Source of the DNA: Mycobacterium simulans
GTDB lineage: Bacteria > Actinomycetota > Actinomycetes > Mycobacteriales > Mycobacteriaceae
Length of the DNA stretch: 64,000 nt
Direction of reading: 5' to 3'
Assembly (NCBI RefSeq): GCF_900232995.1
Contig: NZ_OCVX01000005.1
Coordinates: 471,978 to 535,977, forward strand
The position numbers were made by a program, and so were the translations under genes. Shown here in pieces: positions 50,602-59,585 of the stretch. The notes beneath the pieces are model-generated. The model did no database searches, was not told the origin of the DNA, and saw nothing but the letters and a program-made list of their open reading frames with translations. Every line of letters starts with the position of its first letter. The stretch's first letter is position 1.

Positions 50602-52833
50602 GTGGAGCGCGATGTCACCTATATCCGCACCGACGCCGCCCTGCCGCCTGTGGCGATCGTCGACCACTCCCCGATCACCGTCAGGCACAGGATCTTCTTC
50701 GGCGTGATCGCCGCGCTCGGGGCCCTCGCCTGGGCGATCATCGCGTTCGTCCGCGGCGAGCCGGTGAACGCGGTTTGGCTGGTGGTCGCCGCGAGCTGCA
50801 CCTACGTCATCGCCTTTCGGTTCTATGCGCGGCTGATCGAGATGAAGATTGTGCGCCCCCGCGACGATCACGCCACGCCTGCCGAGGTCTTCGACAATGG
50901 CACCGACTACGTGCCGACCGACCGGCGCGTGGTGTTCGGCCACCACTTCGCCGCCATCGCCGGAGCTGGGCCGCTGGTCGGTCCGGTGCTGGCCACCCAG
51001 ATGGGTTACTTGCCGAGCGCCATCTGGATCGTCATCGGCGCGGTGCTCGCCGGCTGTGTACAGGATTACTTGGTGTTGTGGATTTCCACCCGGCGGCGGG
51101 GTCGTTCGCTGGGCCAGATGGTTCGCGACGAACTCGGCGACAGCGCCGGGGTGGCGGCACTGATCGGGATCCCCGTCATCATCACCATCGTGATCGCGGT
51201 GCTGGCGCTGGTGGTGGTGCGGGCACTGGCAAAGAGCCCGTGGGGCGTGTTCTCGATAGCCATGACCATCCCCATCGCCCTGTTCATGGGCTACTACCTG
51301 CGGTTCCTGCGGCCCGGGCGGGTGACCGAAGTATCGGTGATCGGCGTGGGACTGCTGCTGCTCGCCGTCGTCTCCGGCGACTGGGTCGCCAATACATCTT
51401 GGGGCGCAACGTGGTTCGGCCTTTCGCCGGTCACGCTGTCCTGGCTGCTCATCGGTTACGGCTTCGCTGCATCGGTGCTGCCGGTTTGGCTGCTGCTCGC
51501 GCCGCGCGACTACCTGTCGACCTTCATGAAGGTCGGTACCATCACGCTGCTCGCCGTCGGCGTGTGTCTGGCCCACCCGGCGCTCGCGGCGCCGGCGATC
51601 TCGCAGTTCGCCGTCAGAGGCAACGGACCCGCGTTCGCCGGCTCCCTGTTTCCGTTCCTGTTCATCACCGTCGCGTGCGGCGCCCTCTCCGGATTCCATG
51701 CACTGATCTCGTCGGGAACCACGCCGAAAATGCTGGAGAAGGAAGGCCAGATGCGGCTGATCGGCTATGGCGGCATGATCACCGAGTCGTTCGTTGCGAT
51801 CATGGCGCTGATCACCGCGTCGATCCTCGACCAGCACCTGTATTTCACCCTGAACGCACCCGCCGCCCAGACCCATGACACTGCAGCCGGCGCAGCGCGC
51901 TATGTCAACGGGCTCGGCTTGCCGGGTAACCCGGTGACCGCTGACCAGCTCAACCGGGCTGCCGCCAGCGTGGGCGAAAAGTCAATCGTGTCGCGTACCG
52001 GCGGAGCACCGACACTGGCGTTCGGCATGTCGGAGATGCTGCACAAAGTGTTCGGTGGCGAGGCGCTCAAGGCGTTTTGGTACCACTTCGCGATCATGTT
52101 CGAGGCGCTGTTCATCTTGACCACCGTCGACGCGGGCACCAGGGCAGCGCGATTCATGATCTCCGACGCGCTGGGCAACCTGGGCGGTCCGATGCGCAAG
52201 CTGCAAAACCCGAGCTGGCGTCCCGGCGTGTGGCTTTGCAGCCTGGTGGTGGTCGTTGCGTGGGGCAGCATCCTGTTACTCGGTGTCACCGATCCGCTGG
52301 GCGGTATCAACACCCTGTTTCCGCTGTTCGGCATCGCCAACCAATTGCTGGCGGCGATCGCGCTGACGATCATCACCGTCGTCGTCATCAAGCTGGGTCG
52401 CCTCAAATGGGCTTGGATACCAGGGATTCCGCTGCTGTGGGACCTGGCCGTCACGCTGAGCGCATCGTGGCAGAAGATCTTCTCCGCCGATCCCGCCGTC
52501 AGCTACTGGACTCAGCATTCCCAGTACGCGGCGGCCAAGCAGGCGGGCAAGACTGCGTTCGGGTCGGCGACGAACCTCGACGAGCTCAACGCCGTCATCC
52601 GGAACACGTTCATCCAGGGCACGTTGTCGATCGTCTTCGCGATGGTGGTCGTCATTGTGTTCGTTGCCGGAGTCGTCGTGGCGCTCAAGGCAATTCGGGG
52701 CAACGGCCGGCCGCTTACCGAGGACCGCCCGGTGCCGTCCAGGAAATTCGCGCCGTCGAGCCTGATTTCTACAGCCGCGGAGCGACAGTTGCAAAGACAG
52801 TGGACTCGGCACGCCGAGCAGAGCGGGCCGTAG
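50602..52833 (+). CDS. cstA: Carbon starvation protein A / peptide-pyruvate transporter
   Basis: A 743-residue membrane protein with many hydrophobic helices. The N-terminal CstA core has FYARLIEMKIVRPRDDHATP, DYVPTDRRVVFGHHFAAIAG and AGPLVGPVLATQMGYLPSAI. The C-terminal CstA_5TM part has IMFEALFILTTVDAGTRAAR and GGINTLFPLFGIANQLLAAI. Members take up pyruvate or peptides in carbon limitation. GTG 50602 is preceded by GGGAGGGAG. M. tuberculosis CstA is slightly longer (758). Confidence 0.94.
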   Translation: MERDVTYIRTDAALPPVAIVDHSPITVRHRIFFGVIAALGALAWAIIAFVRGEPVNAVWLVVAASCTYVIAFRFYARLIEMKIVRPRDDHATPAEVFDNGTDYVPTDRRVVFGHHFAAIAGAGPLVGPVLATQMGYLPSAIWIVIGAVLAGCVQDYLVLWISTRRRGRSLGQMVRDELGDSAGVAALIGIPVIITIVIAVLALVVVRALAKSPWGVFSIAMTIPIALFMGYYLRFLRPGRVTEVSVIGVGLLLLAVVSGDWVANTSWGATWFGLSPVTLSWLLIGYGFAASVLPVWLLLAPRDYLSTFMKVGTITLLAVGVCLAHPALAAPAISQFAVRGNGPAFAGSLFPFLFITVACGALSGFHALISSGTTPKMLEKEGQMRLIGYGGMITESFVAIMALITASILDQHLYFTLNAPAAQTHDTAAGAARYVNGLGLPGNPVTADQLNRAAASVGEKSIVSRTGGAPTLAFGMSEMLHKVFGGEALKAFWYHFAIMFEALFILTTVDAGTRAARFMISDALGNLGGPMRKLQNPSWRPGVWLCSLVVVVAWGSILLLGVTDPLGGINTLFPLFGIANQLLAAIALTIITVVVIKLGRLKWAWIPGIPLLWDLAVTLSASWQKIFSADPAVSYWTQHSQYAAAKQAGKTAFGSATNLDELNAVIRNTFIQGTLSIVFAMVVVIVFVAGVVVALKAIRGNGRPLTEDRPVPSRKFAPSSLISTAAERQLQRQWTRHAEQSGP

Positions 52834-52852
52834 CGTCCCGAGCCAGCCGCGA

Positions 52853-53551
52853 TCAGAGGGCCTTCGTGGTGCCGACATACGACAGCACCACGTCGGATTC
52901 ATCAGTAATGCGGGTCAGGGTCGAATAAGAGCGAATGAACGACTGGCCGACGCATCCGTCGATTTTGACGTGGAAGTCGTGGATCATGATCCAAGGATTT
53001 GGACTGTGGAACTCTTTCCTGACCACCGGCACGATGACGACGAACCCGGGCTTGAGCCCCACGCTGATCACGTTGTTGTACGACCCAGTGATCAGCGGTA
53101 TGAGAATAGGTGGCTGACCAGGTCCTAGCGGTAGCTCCGAGCCAAGAGAAGGCGCGACCCCGCTGCCATTCGCCATGACGAAGCCGTTGGACGTGCTCAT
53201 GTCGATCCCACAGCCGATCTCATAGCCGGCCTCGAGGTAGCCTCGAGGGGATTCCGGCCCGGTTAACGAAGCGCCGAATATTCCGCTGGAGAGGTATTCA
53301 CGAGACGACGTCGCGGTGGTCAGCGGCGGCACGGCAACGTGTCTCTCGTCCTTCGCGCCGAGAGCCAGGATCCACCCGTCAGGTGTGTTCACCCTCACTG
53401 GTGCGCCAGGGGGTATGGCCCCGTCGGCTGGTGGCACCGCGCCGGGAGGGGGTTCGGCGTCGGGTTGCGCGCCTGCCGAAGGTGCGGTCATCGATACGAC
53501 CAGCCAGACAGCGAGGACCGCGGCACGGCGAATCACCGCGGAAATCGGCAT
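52853..53551 (-). CDS. MspA-family porin-like exported protein
   Basis: A 232-residue exported protein. From ATG 53551 it has a signal peptide ending SAGAQPDAEP, then a Pro-rich linker. The mature domain matches the MspA pattern: SREYLSSGIFGASLTG, GYLEAGYEIGCGIDMSTSNG, then VGLKPGFVVIVPVVRKEF and CVGQSFIRSYSTLTRIT. MspA-type proteins form octameric pores in the mycobacterial outer membrane. It carries an unusual Cys pair (Cys in EIGCGI and DGCVGQ) that could make a disulfide. GTG 53572 is an alternative start. Confidence 0.85.
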   Translation of the reverse strand: MPISAVIRRAAVLAVWLVVSMTAPSAGAQPDAEPPPGAVPPADGAIPPGAPVRVNTPDGWILALGAKDERHVAVPPLTTATSSREYLSSGIFGASLTGPESPRGYLEAGYEIGCGIDMSTSNGFVMANGSGVAPSLGSELPLGPGQPPILIPLITGSYNNVISVGLKPGFVVIVPVVRKEFHSPNPWIMIHDFHVKIDGCVGQSFIRSYSTLTRITDESDVVLSYVGTTKAL

Positions 53552-53801
53552 CACGGCCAATACGCTATGCACGTCCCGATTCGCTCACGGCTTTGCTGGT
53601 TGACGAAATCGGAGTTGTTGCGGGTTTGTAGCTGGTTTGCGATGCGGACAAGGCAGGCTGGCAAGAGCGGTGCCGCTCGTCAGCCCCGGGGGTGCGCAAT
53701 TCGTGCACGTTCTTCGTTCGCCGGACCACTCACACGTTGGCTTGGCGGGTAAGCTTCGGACTTAGCCAGGGATCCGCGGAGGATGGCAGAGAGGGCGATC
53801 A

Positions 53802-54068
53802 ATGACCCTTCAAAGGTTGGCACGCGCAGCGTTGGCCGCCCTTATCGGGGTGGCGGCTCTCCTCGGCAGCAGCGGCGTCGCTCGCGCAGACCCAAGCGAC
53901 GATGCATTTCCCGAGATAATCGATGATTTGCTCATCATCATCCCGGGACTGACACAGGATCCGCGCGCGCTAAATCCGGGCATCAAAGGCGGCCCACAAC
54001 GCGACTGGGGTGGTATCGGAATGTACTGCCAGAATCGAAATGTCACGTGCAAAAAGATGGGATTTTAG
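53802..54068 (+). CDS. Small secreted protein
   Basis: An 88-residue exported protein. The signal peptide ends GVARADPSDD. The mature 58 residues include ALNPGIKGGPQRDWGGIGMY and a Cys pair near the end, CQNRNVTCKKMGF. No family is recognised with confidence. It is preceded by GAGAGGG, 9-10 bases before ATG. Confidence 0.75.
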   Translation: MTLQRLARAALAALIGVAALLGSSGVARADPSDDAFPEIIDDLLIIIPGLTQDPRALNPGIKGGPQRDWGGIGMYCQNRNVTCKKMGF

Positions 54069-54177
54069 CAGCCGCGTCTGCCGAAGCACTCCGCAGAAAT
54101 CAGTTGGCACTCAAAACAATTTTGTTGTTCCGGTCGGCTTAATAGCGATCACGGGTTGATCGGAAGGAACGTTTGCG

Positions 54178-55258
54178 ATGTCCACCTGGCTCATCACCGG
54201 TTGTTCGACCGGACTTGGCCGCGCACTGGCTGAGGCGGTCATCGGCGCCGGCCACAACACCGTCGTCAGCGCACGCGACGTCGCTAACGTCACCGACCTG
54301 GCCGACGCCACGCCCCAGCGGGTACTCGCCGTTGCCCTCGACGTCACCAAATCCGAGCAGGTCACCTCCGCCGTGCGACAGGCGCAAGAACGATTCAGCG
54401 GCGTCGACGTCCTGGTGAACAACGCCGGATACGGCTACCGCGCCGCGATCGAGGAGGGCGACGACGCCGACATCCGCACCCTGTTCGAGACGCACTTCTT
54501 CGGCGCAGTCGAGATGATCAAGGCCGTCTTGCCGGGCATGCGGGCCCGACGCTCCGGTGCGATCGTCAACATCTCCTCGATCGGCGTTCAGCTGACTCCC
54601 GTGGGATCGGGCTATTACTCCGCGGCCAAGGCCGCGCTGGAGGGCATCAGTGGAGCCCTGCACGGCGAACTTGCCCCGCTTGGCATCTCGGTCACGGTCG
54701 TTGAGCCCGGCGCATTCCGCACCGACTTCGCCGGGCGCTCGCTCACCCAATCGGCCACTGCCATAGGCGATTACGCCGACACCGCCGGGCGACGCCGCAA
54801 AGAGAACGACACCATGCACGGCACCCAGCCCGGCGACCCCGAGAAGGCCGCCGCCGCGATCATCGCCGCCGTCGACTCAGGCGAACCGCCCGCCTTCCTG
54901 CTCCTAGTGTCCTGAGTCATTAATTCATGGGTTCTTGTTAGAATGGGTGATGCCGTCACCGCATGCCGCGCAGATCGTGTTGACCGAGGATGAACGCGCC
55001 GAGTTGGAGGGCTGGGTCCGGCGTCGCAACCGACATCCGCGCCTGGATCGAGCACTGGAACGACGATCCCAAGCCCTACGTCTGGACCAAGACCGCCGAC
55101 CAGATCCTCGAATCAGTCGCCAACTACTGCAAACGAATTAATGACTCAGGACACTAGGTACCGACGCCCTGCTCGCGTACCGCTACATCGCCGACCGGCG
55201 GTCGACGGAGATCGCGGCCTGGGAACCGCTCACCACCAGCACCAACCTCGACAGCTAA
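54178..55258 (+). pseudogene. SDR gene interrupted near its 3' end by a miniature transposon
   Basis: The intact part (54178-54915) encodes 245 residues of an SDR: WLITGCSTGLGRALAEAVIG, LVNNAGYGYRAAIEEG, NISSIG and YYSAAK. It then hits TGA inside the left inverted repeat of an insertion. The original C-terminus lies beyond the element at 55157-55258 and reads GTDALLAYRYIADRRSTEIA then AWEPLTTSTNLDS. Removing the element with one TA restores CTC CTA GGT ACC in frame. The protein now lacks its last 33 native residues, which in this SDR group close the substrate site, so activity is uncertain. ATG 54178 follows GGAAGGA. Confidence 0.9.
54904..55157. mobile_element. MITE-like internally deleted IS630-family element
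   Basis: Perfect 23-bp terminal inverted repeats begin CTAGTGTCCTGAGTCATTAA (54904-54926) and end at 55135-55157. The ends start at TA, the IS630/Tc1 target dinucleotide. Inside, VLTEDERAELEGWVRRRNRH is the start of an IS630-type transposase, and in another frame IRAWIEHWNDDPKPYVWTKT then ADQILESVANYCKRINDSGH is its end, with the catalytic middle deleted. It is about 250 bp and cannot move on its own. It interrupts the SDR gene. Confidence 0.88.
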
Positions 55259-55278
55259 GCCGTTGCGAGCCAACCCGA

Positions 55279-55719
55279 CTAGCTTCTGGGTCTCGCGGCG
55301 CGCAGCGCGTCGATCGAGTAACTGCCCGCCCCGGTGAAGACCAGCAGGAAGAAACCAAAGCAGAAGAGTATCGCCAGAATTCCACCGTTGCCGTCAGGCG
55401 GATCACCGATCGGCCAGAGCGAACGCGGTTGATGCATCCAGAAATAGGCGACCGCCATTTCACCGGAGGCAATGAACGCGGCGGCGCGGGTAAACAGTCC
55501 CGCGGCGATCAAGACGCCCGCGACCAGTTCGATCAGCCCGGCGTACCAGCCGGGCCACGATCCGAACTCGACGTGCTGCGCCAGACGAATGGGCCAGCCG
55601 AAGAGGATCATTGAGCCGTACCCGGCAAACATCAGACCGTAGACCAACCGGAACAAGCTCAGCACGGCCGGCGAATACCCAGTGAGGCGGCGGTTGAGGT
55701 TCATTGTCATACCATTCAT
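55279..55719 (-). CDS. DoxX family membrane protein
   Basis: A 146-residue protein with four membrane helices: LFRLVYGLMFAGYGSMILFG, AGLIELVAGVLIAAGLFTRA, FIASGEMAVAYFWMHQPRSL and LAILFCFGFFLLVFTGAG. This is the DoxX pattern, a small membrane partner of redox enzymes. It starts 3 bases after the stop of the upstream MFS gene, so it is co-transcribed with it. Met codons at 55710 and 55704 are alternatives. Confidence 0.88.
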   Translation of the reverse strand: MNGMTMNLNRRLTGYSPAVLSLFRLVYGLMFAGYGSMILFGWPIRLAQHVEFGSWPGWYAGLIELVAGVLIAAGLFTRAAAFIASGEMAVAYFWMHQPRSLWPIGDPPDGNGGILAILFCFGFFLLVFTGAGSYSIDALRAARPRS

Positions 55720-55722
55720 GTT

Positions 55723-57036
55723 TTAGTCGACGTCAGCGGTCAGAGAAGTCTCAGAGATCGCGGCCCAGTTCTGCCGATGCTCGATCTCGTTGTGCCGCTG
55801 AGCCTTTCCCCCCGTAACCAGCATGGCGATGACACCCAGCACCCACATCGGGTACTGCACCGTCCAGGCCAGCCGAAACGAGCCAAAGGAGTAGTCGTCG
55901 GCTACCTCGAGAATGAGTCCCATTACCGGCATGATCACCAACGCAGCGACGAACCCGCCCATGTTGACGATGCCCTTTGCGATGCCCAGCGTCGCGCTTG
56001 GGTTATGCGTCCGCGCGAAATCCAAGGCGACGATCGCCGCGGGGCCGCCGGCGGACATCACGACGACCAGGACGAGCAGCAGCCACCGCGGGGCGGGGTA
56101 CGGCAGCGCTAACACCGCGGTCCAGGCCACGGCATTGCTGGCGACAATGGCGAGCACCATGAGCAAGCGCCGCTTTGGGTGCCTGCCGGTCCAGACGCCT
56201 ACCACCACGCCGGCGGCAGAAGTCGACACCACCGACACGGTGAGCAGGGAGCCGGCAACGTTCGTCGGCATTCCTTGGGCCTGGGTGAGGTACGGCACGC
56301 CCCACATGAAGCTGAACACCATGATCGGGAAGGTACTGCTCAGGTGGATGAAGAAACCCAGCCTCGTGCCCGGGTTGGACCACACGGTCCGCACGCTCGC
56401 GACGAGTTCGCGAAAGGTTGCGGTGCCGATGCAAGCGTCGTGTCCGTGAGGGGTGTCACGGATCAGCGCCAGGCCGATAGCGGCGCACATCACGCCGAGC
56501 GCGGCGGTCGAAGTGTAGGCGGCGGTCCAGCCCGCGCCGGTGAGCATGCCAAGAAACGGCACCGCCGATAGCACCTGGCCCAGCTGACCGCCGATGAAGG
56601 TCAGCTGAGTGACCAGGGGGACACGGGTGGGCGGAAACCAGTACGAGACCAGCTTGACCACGGAGATGAAAGTCACCGCGTCGCCCAGCCCAACGACCGC
56701 TCGAGCGGCGACGGCCGTTGGGATCGACACGGCGAACGCCAGAATGAGCTGACCGGCGGCCAGCGCAACCGCACCGGCGCAGATGAGCGCCTTGGAGCCG
56801 AACCGGTCGAGTAGTACCCCCGCGGGAATCTGCGCGCCGGCGTAAACGACGACCTGAACCACGACGAACGTCGAGAGCACGCCGGGAGTGACGGAAAAGC
56901 GCTGCGCCGCGTCCATGCCGGAGACGCCCATCGTCGTGCGGTCCAACACTGCGACCATGTAGGCCAGAAGTCCGGCACCCCAGATGATCCAAGGACGCAC
57001 AGGGTTGCCTCCTCGATTAGCCACAGCTTTCGTCAT
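55723..57036 (-). CDS. MFS transporter
   Basis: A 437-residue major facilitator with 12 hydrophobic segments. Signature parts are LLDRFGSKALICAGAVALAA after helix 2, AARAVVGLGDAVTFISVVKL (helix 4-5 region) and GVWTGRHPKRRLLMVLAIVA. The anionic sugar or nitrate-type MFS groups look closest; the substrate is not evident. ATG 57036 is preferred to 57075 or 57138, which would lie in the mmr control region. It is divergent from mmr. Confidence 0.85.
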   Translation of the reverse strand: MTKAVANRGGNPVRPWIIWGAGLLAYMVAVLDRTTMGVSGMDAAQRFSVTPGVLSTFVVVQVVVYAGAQIPAGVLLDRFGSKALICAGAVALAAGQLILAFAVSIPTAVAARAVVGLGDAVTFISVVKLVSYWFPPTRVPLVTQLTFIGGQLGQVLSAVPFLGMLTGAGWTAAYTSTAALGVMCAAIGLALIRDTPHGHDACIGTATFRELVASVRTVWSNPGTRLGFFIHLSSTFPIMVFSFMWGVPYLTQAQGMPTNVAGSLLTVSVVSTSAAGVVVGVWTGRHPKRRLLMVLAIVASNAVAWTAVLALPYPAPRWLLLVLVVVMSAGGPAAIVALDFARTHNPSATLGIAKGIVNMGGFVAALVIMPVMGLILEVADDYSFGSFRLAWTVQYPMWVLGVIAMLVTGGKAQRHNEIEHRQNWAAISETSLTADVD

Positions 57037-57106
57037 TGTTGCGTAACGGGCGGCTGTGCGGGTCAATTTGGCCATGCCAGCTGTTGCTGATCCGGCCAAT
57101 CCGTTT

Positions 57107-57140
57107 TTGTGTACATTTGTACATGTACATTCGTACACAA
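57107..57140. promoter_or_regulatory. 34-bp composite palindromic operator of mmr
   Basis: The left half TTGTGTAC-ATT-TGTACA (57107-57123) is mirrored by TGTACA-TTC-GTACACAA (57124-57140, sharing the centre TGTACATGTACA). TGTACATTTGTACA (57110-57123) is the operator I recall for Rv3066, the TetR regulator of Mmr. The right edge touches the ribosome binding site GGAGG at 57141-57145, so binding would also block translation initiation. Confidence 0.85.
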
Positions 57141-57149
57141 GGAGGCGTC

Positions 57150-57473
57150 TTGAGTTATCTGTTCCTGTTGTGCGCGATATTCGCCGAGGTCGTGGCGACC
57201 AGCTTGCTCAAAGGCACGGACGGCTTCACACGACTATGGCCCACTTTGGCATGCCTTGTCGGCTACGCCGTCGCCTTCGCCCTGTTGGCGCTGTCGATTT
57301 CGCGCGGGATGCAGACGGACGTCGCCTACGCACTCTGGTCGGCCATCGGCACTGCCGCCATCGTGCTGATCGCGGTGCTGTTTCTCGGGTCGCCGGCTTC
57401 GCTCGCCAAGATCGTCGGCGTCGGGTTGATCATCGCCGGCGTGGTCACGCTGAACCTGGCCGGTGCCCATTGA
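57150..57473 (+). CDS. mmr: Small multidrug resistance efflux protein Mmr
   Basis: A 107-residue SMR transporter, equal in length to M. tuberculosis Mmr. Four helices, with the essential Glu in CAIFAEVVATSLLKGTDGFT, then QTDVAYALWSAIGTAAIVLI. It exports cationic dyes and quaternary compounds by proton antiport. The start is TTG 57150, with GGAGG 5 bases upstream; no ATG is in the right place. It overlaps the TetR gene by 4 bases (TTGA). Confidence 0.93.
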   Translation: MSYLFLLCAIFAEVVATSLLKGTDGFTRLWPTLACLVGYAVAFALLALSISRGMQTDVAYALWSAIGTAAIVLIAVLFLGSPASLAKIVGVGLIIAGVVTLNLAGAH

Positions 57474-58033
57474 CCGCGGCGCCCGACCGCCGTCCGCGCG
57501 ACCCCGCCGGGCGCCGGCAGGCGATTGTCGAAGCGGCCGGGCGGGTGATCGCGCGCCGGGGCCTCGGCGAGCTGACCCATCGCCGGGTCGCCGCCGAGGC
57601 GGATGTACCCGTTGGGTCGACGACGTATTACTTCAGTGACCTCGGCGCGTTGCGGCAAGCCGCGCTCGCGCACGCCGCGACCACGTCGGCCGAGGCGCTC
57701 GAGCAGTGGGGCCGCGAGCTCGACGAGAACGCCGACCTTCCCGCTACCCTGGCCCGGCTTACTGCCGACTACCTGACCGACCGGGACCGGCACCGCACGT
57801 TGAATGAGTTGTACATCGCGGCAACGCATCAACCGGAATTGCAGCGCCTGGCCCGGCTGTGGCCAGAGGGTCTGGCGGCGCTGCTCGAACCACGGATCGG
57901 GCAACGGGCCGCCGAGGCGGTCGCCGTGTTTCTCGACGGCGCCACGCTGCATGCGCTGATTACCGGCAGGCCGCTGGGCCTCGATGTGCTGACGGACGGG
58001 ATCGCCCGGCTGGTTGGGGCATCCAGCGCTTGA
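57470..58033 (+). CDS. TetR repressor of mmr (Rv3066-like)
   Basis: A 187-residue regulator. The HTH is ELTHRRVAAEADVPVGSTTYYFSDLGALRQ, a TetR variant with TTYYF. The C-terminal domain binds cationic drugs in Rv3066. The start TTG 57470 overlaps the mmr stop, which gives coupled expression and negative feedback through the palindrome at 57107-57140. M. tuberculosis Rv3066 is annotated a little longer (202 as recalled). Confidence 0.9.
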   Translation: MTAAPDRRPRDPAGRRQAIVEAAGRVIARRGLGELTHRRVAAEADVPVGSTTYYFSDLGALRQAALAHAATTSAEALEQWGRELDENADLPATLARLTADYLTDRDRHRTLNELYIAATHQPELQRLARLWPEGLAALLEPRIGQRAAEAVAVFLDGATLHALITGRPLGLDVLTDGIARLVGASSA

Positions 58034-58144
58034 GTTTGTCGATACAGCCGCAATATTCGGCGCGAAATCTCCAAGGATTCGCAGAGTACTTCCCAAGAAT
58101 CGATGGCGATAATTCGCTGATCCACTCCGGAGTGAAGGAACGGC

Positions 58145-58858
58145 ATGATCCGCACCCGCATCGCGGCCGCGGCCCGGGCGGCGGTCCTTGCGGTAGTAGG
58201 CGCCGCGGCCGCACTGGGATTGGCGATCGGCACAGCCCAAGCCGCTCCCGATCCTCCCCGTGGCGCGCGGACACTTTACGGCGACCCCGCGGCCGCGGCC
58301 CCATTCTGGCGCTACCAGAAATACGACGACGATTGCGTGGAGATGGCGGTCGCCGACGTGGTCGGTCAAGTGACTGGTCACGAGCCCTCCGAGGCGGCGA
58401 TCATCAGGGTGGCCCAATCGACGCCCAGTATCGTCCACCCCGGACCCGTCTACACCAGGCCGGGGAAACGCAAGTCCGGAGAAGGCACCTATTTTGATGA
58501 CGAACCAACGCTGCTGGCGCACTACGCTATCCGCGCGGTGAGCACGGACACGGACAGCACGGGCGTCCCGACCGGCATGGATGCACTTGAGCAGGCGCTG
58601 AGCGCTAGCCGCAAGGTGATCGTCGGCGTCAACTCCGAAATCCTTTGGGGCGAGCCGGTCGTGGACAAAACCCCGGACGGTCAACCCGATTCCAACCACG
58701 CCGTCGTGGTGATCGGTATCGACACCGCGGCGGGCGTCGTGCACCTCAACGACAGCGGTAGCGAAGACGGCCGAGACGAGCAGGTACCTATCGCCGTCTT
58801 CATCCGATCGTGGGCCACCAGCGACAACCAGATGACCGTCACGACTGTGGCGCGCTAA
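58145..58858 (+). CDS. Secreted C39-like papain-fold protein (Rv3067-like)
   Basis: A 237-residue exported protein. The signal peptide ends IGTAQAAPDP. The mature part has a papain-like triad order: Cys in DDDCVEMAVADVVGQVTG, His in DSNHAVVVIGIDTAAG and Asp in VVHLNDSGSEDGRDEQV. That is the Peptidase_C39_2 pattern. It would act outside the cell on an unknown protein or peptide. It is longer than the 136 residues I recall for Rv3067, so the M. tuberculosis gene may be a shortened form. Confidence 0.85.
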   Translation: MIRTRIAAAARAAVLAVVGAAAALGLAIGTAQAAPDPPRGARTLYGDPAAAAPFWRYQKYDDDCVEMAVADVVGQVTGHEPSEAAIIRVAQSTPSIVHPGPVYTRPGKRKSGEGTYFDDEPTLLAHYAIRAVSTDTDSTGVPTGMDALEQALSASRKVIVGVNSEILWGEPVVDKTPDGQPDSNHAVVVIGIDTAAGVVHLNDSGSEDGRDEQVPIAVFIRSWATSDNQMTVTTVAR

Positions 58859-59585
58859 ACGCTTGGCGGCCAAGAGAACCAGCAGCGAACGTGACTCCGG
58901 CCGACAGACCTTGCGCTTCGCTGCCCGATGTGTCGCCCCGCGGATTAGGGCGGCGACGGCCTTCGATCCATTCGTCGTGCTGTTCCGCTAACACAGCGCG
59001 GCGATAAAACACCGACAAGAACCAACACAGCAAATGCGAACTTGCGATCGCGAGTGGGTCTGCCAACGGCTTCTCAACATCGATAGGTCAGAGACTGGTC
59101 GTCACGATTGCCCACCTTCGATCGAATCGGCAGTTGTTCGACAAATCACACGATGGCCGTCCTCCATCGGGCTACAACACGCCCGATCCAGCGCGGATAC
59201 TCGCCGATCTCTGCGCACGATTTCCCCAGATAGGGCATGTGACCAGGCACGACGAGGATATTTCGGCGTTGTGACGGGTTGCGCTTGAGGGAGCGACTGG
59301 CGTCAGGATTGTCGTCGAAATTGTCGCGAGCGAAAAAATCAGCGGCTACACCAATTGCGGCTTTTCGTACAATTTGCACAATCGACGGCTGGCGCTTTCG
59401 TGCAAATTGCACTATCGAAATGTATTTGCATAGCTGGCTCTCAGCAACACCTAGCAAATGCTTAAGTCAATTCGACTCCAAACGGACACATCCATCGTTG
59501 GGGTCTCGTTAAGGTCGGGAATCGCCGAGCGGCAATGAGGCCGGACGCGGCAGTAAATATGAAGGCGATTGCCAGGAGGTTTGTG
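58859..59585. other. Long non-coding region upstream of the PE-MPTR gene
   Basis: No gene is supported in these 727 bases, and the short frames have no family character. The region holds a paired 22-base repeat at 59364-59418 and is AT-richer towards the PE gene. It is probably the control region of that gene. Confidence 0.5.
59364..59418. promoter_or_regulatory. Two palindromic sites in direct repeat upstream of the PE gene
   Basis: A 22-base unit beginning TTCGTACAATTTGCACAATC occurs at 59364-59385 and again, as TTCGTGCAAATTGCACTATC, at 59397-59418. The spacing is 33 bases, three helical turns. Each contains an odd-centred palindrome GTRCAAWTTGCAC. The centre of the pair lies about 195 bases before the PE start. 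No regulator gene is adjacent. Confidence 0.6.

Noticed and set aside
50385..51878. 497-residue plus-strand and 447-residue minus-strand frames over cstA
   Set aside because: Both are shadow frames of cstA, rich in Arg and lacking any motif. The cstA frame has membrane helices and family signatures.
54935..55141. Separate small gene
   Set aside because: It is only the frame-shifted remnant of an IS630 transposase inside the miniature element, and the catalytic core is missing.
57326..58873. 515-residue minus-strand frame
   Set aside because: It runs antisense to the mmr regulator and the C39-like gene and shows no domain; high GC keeps the frame open.
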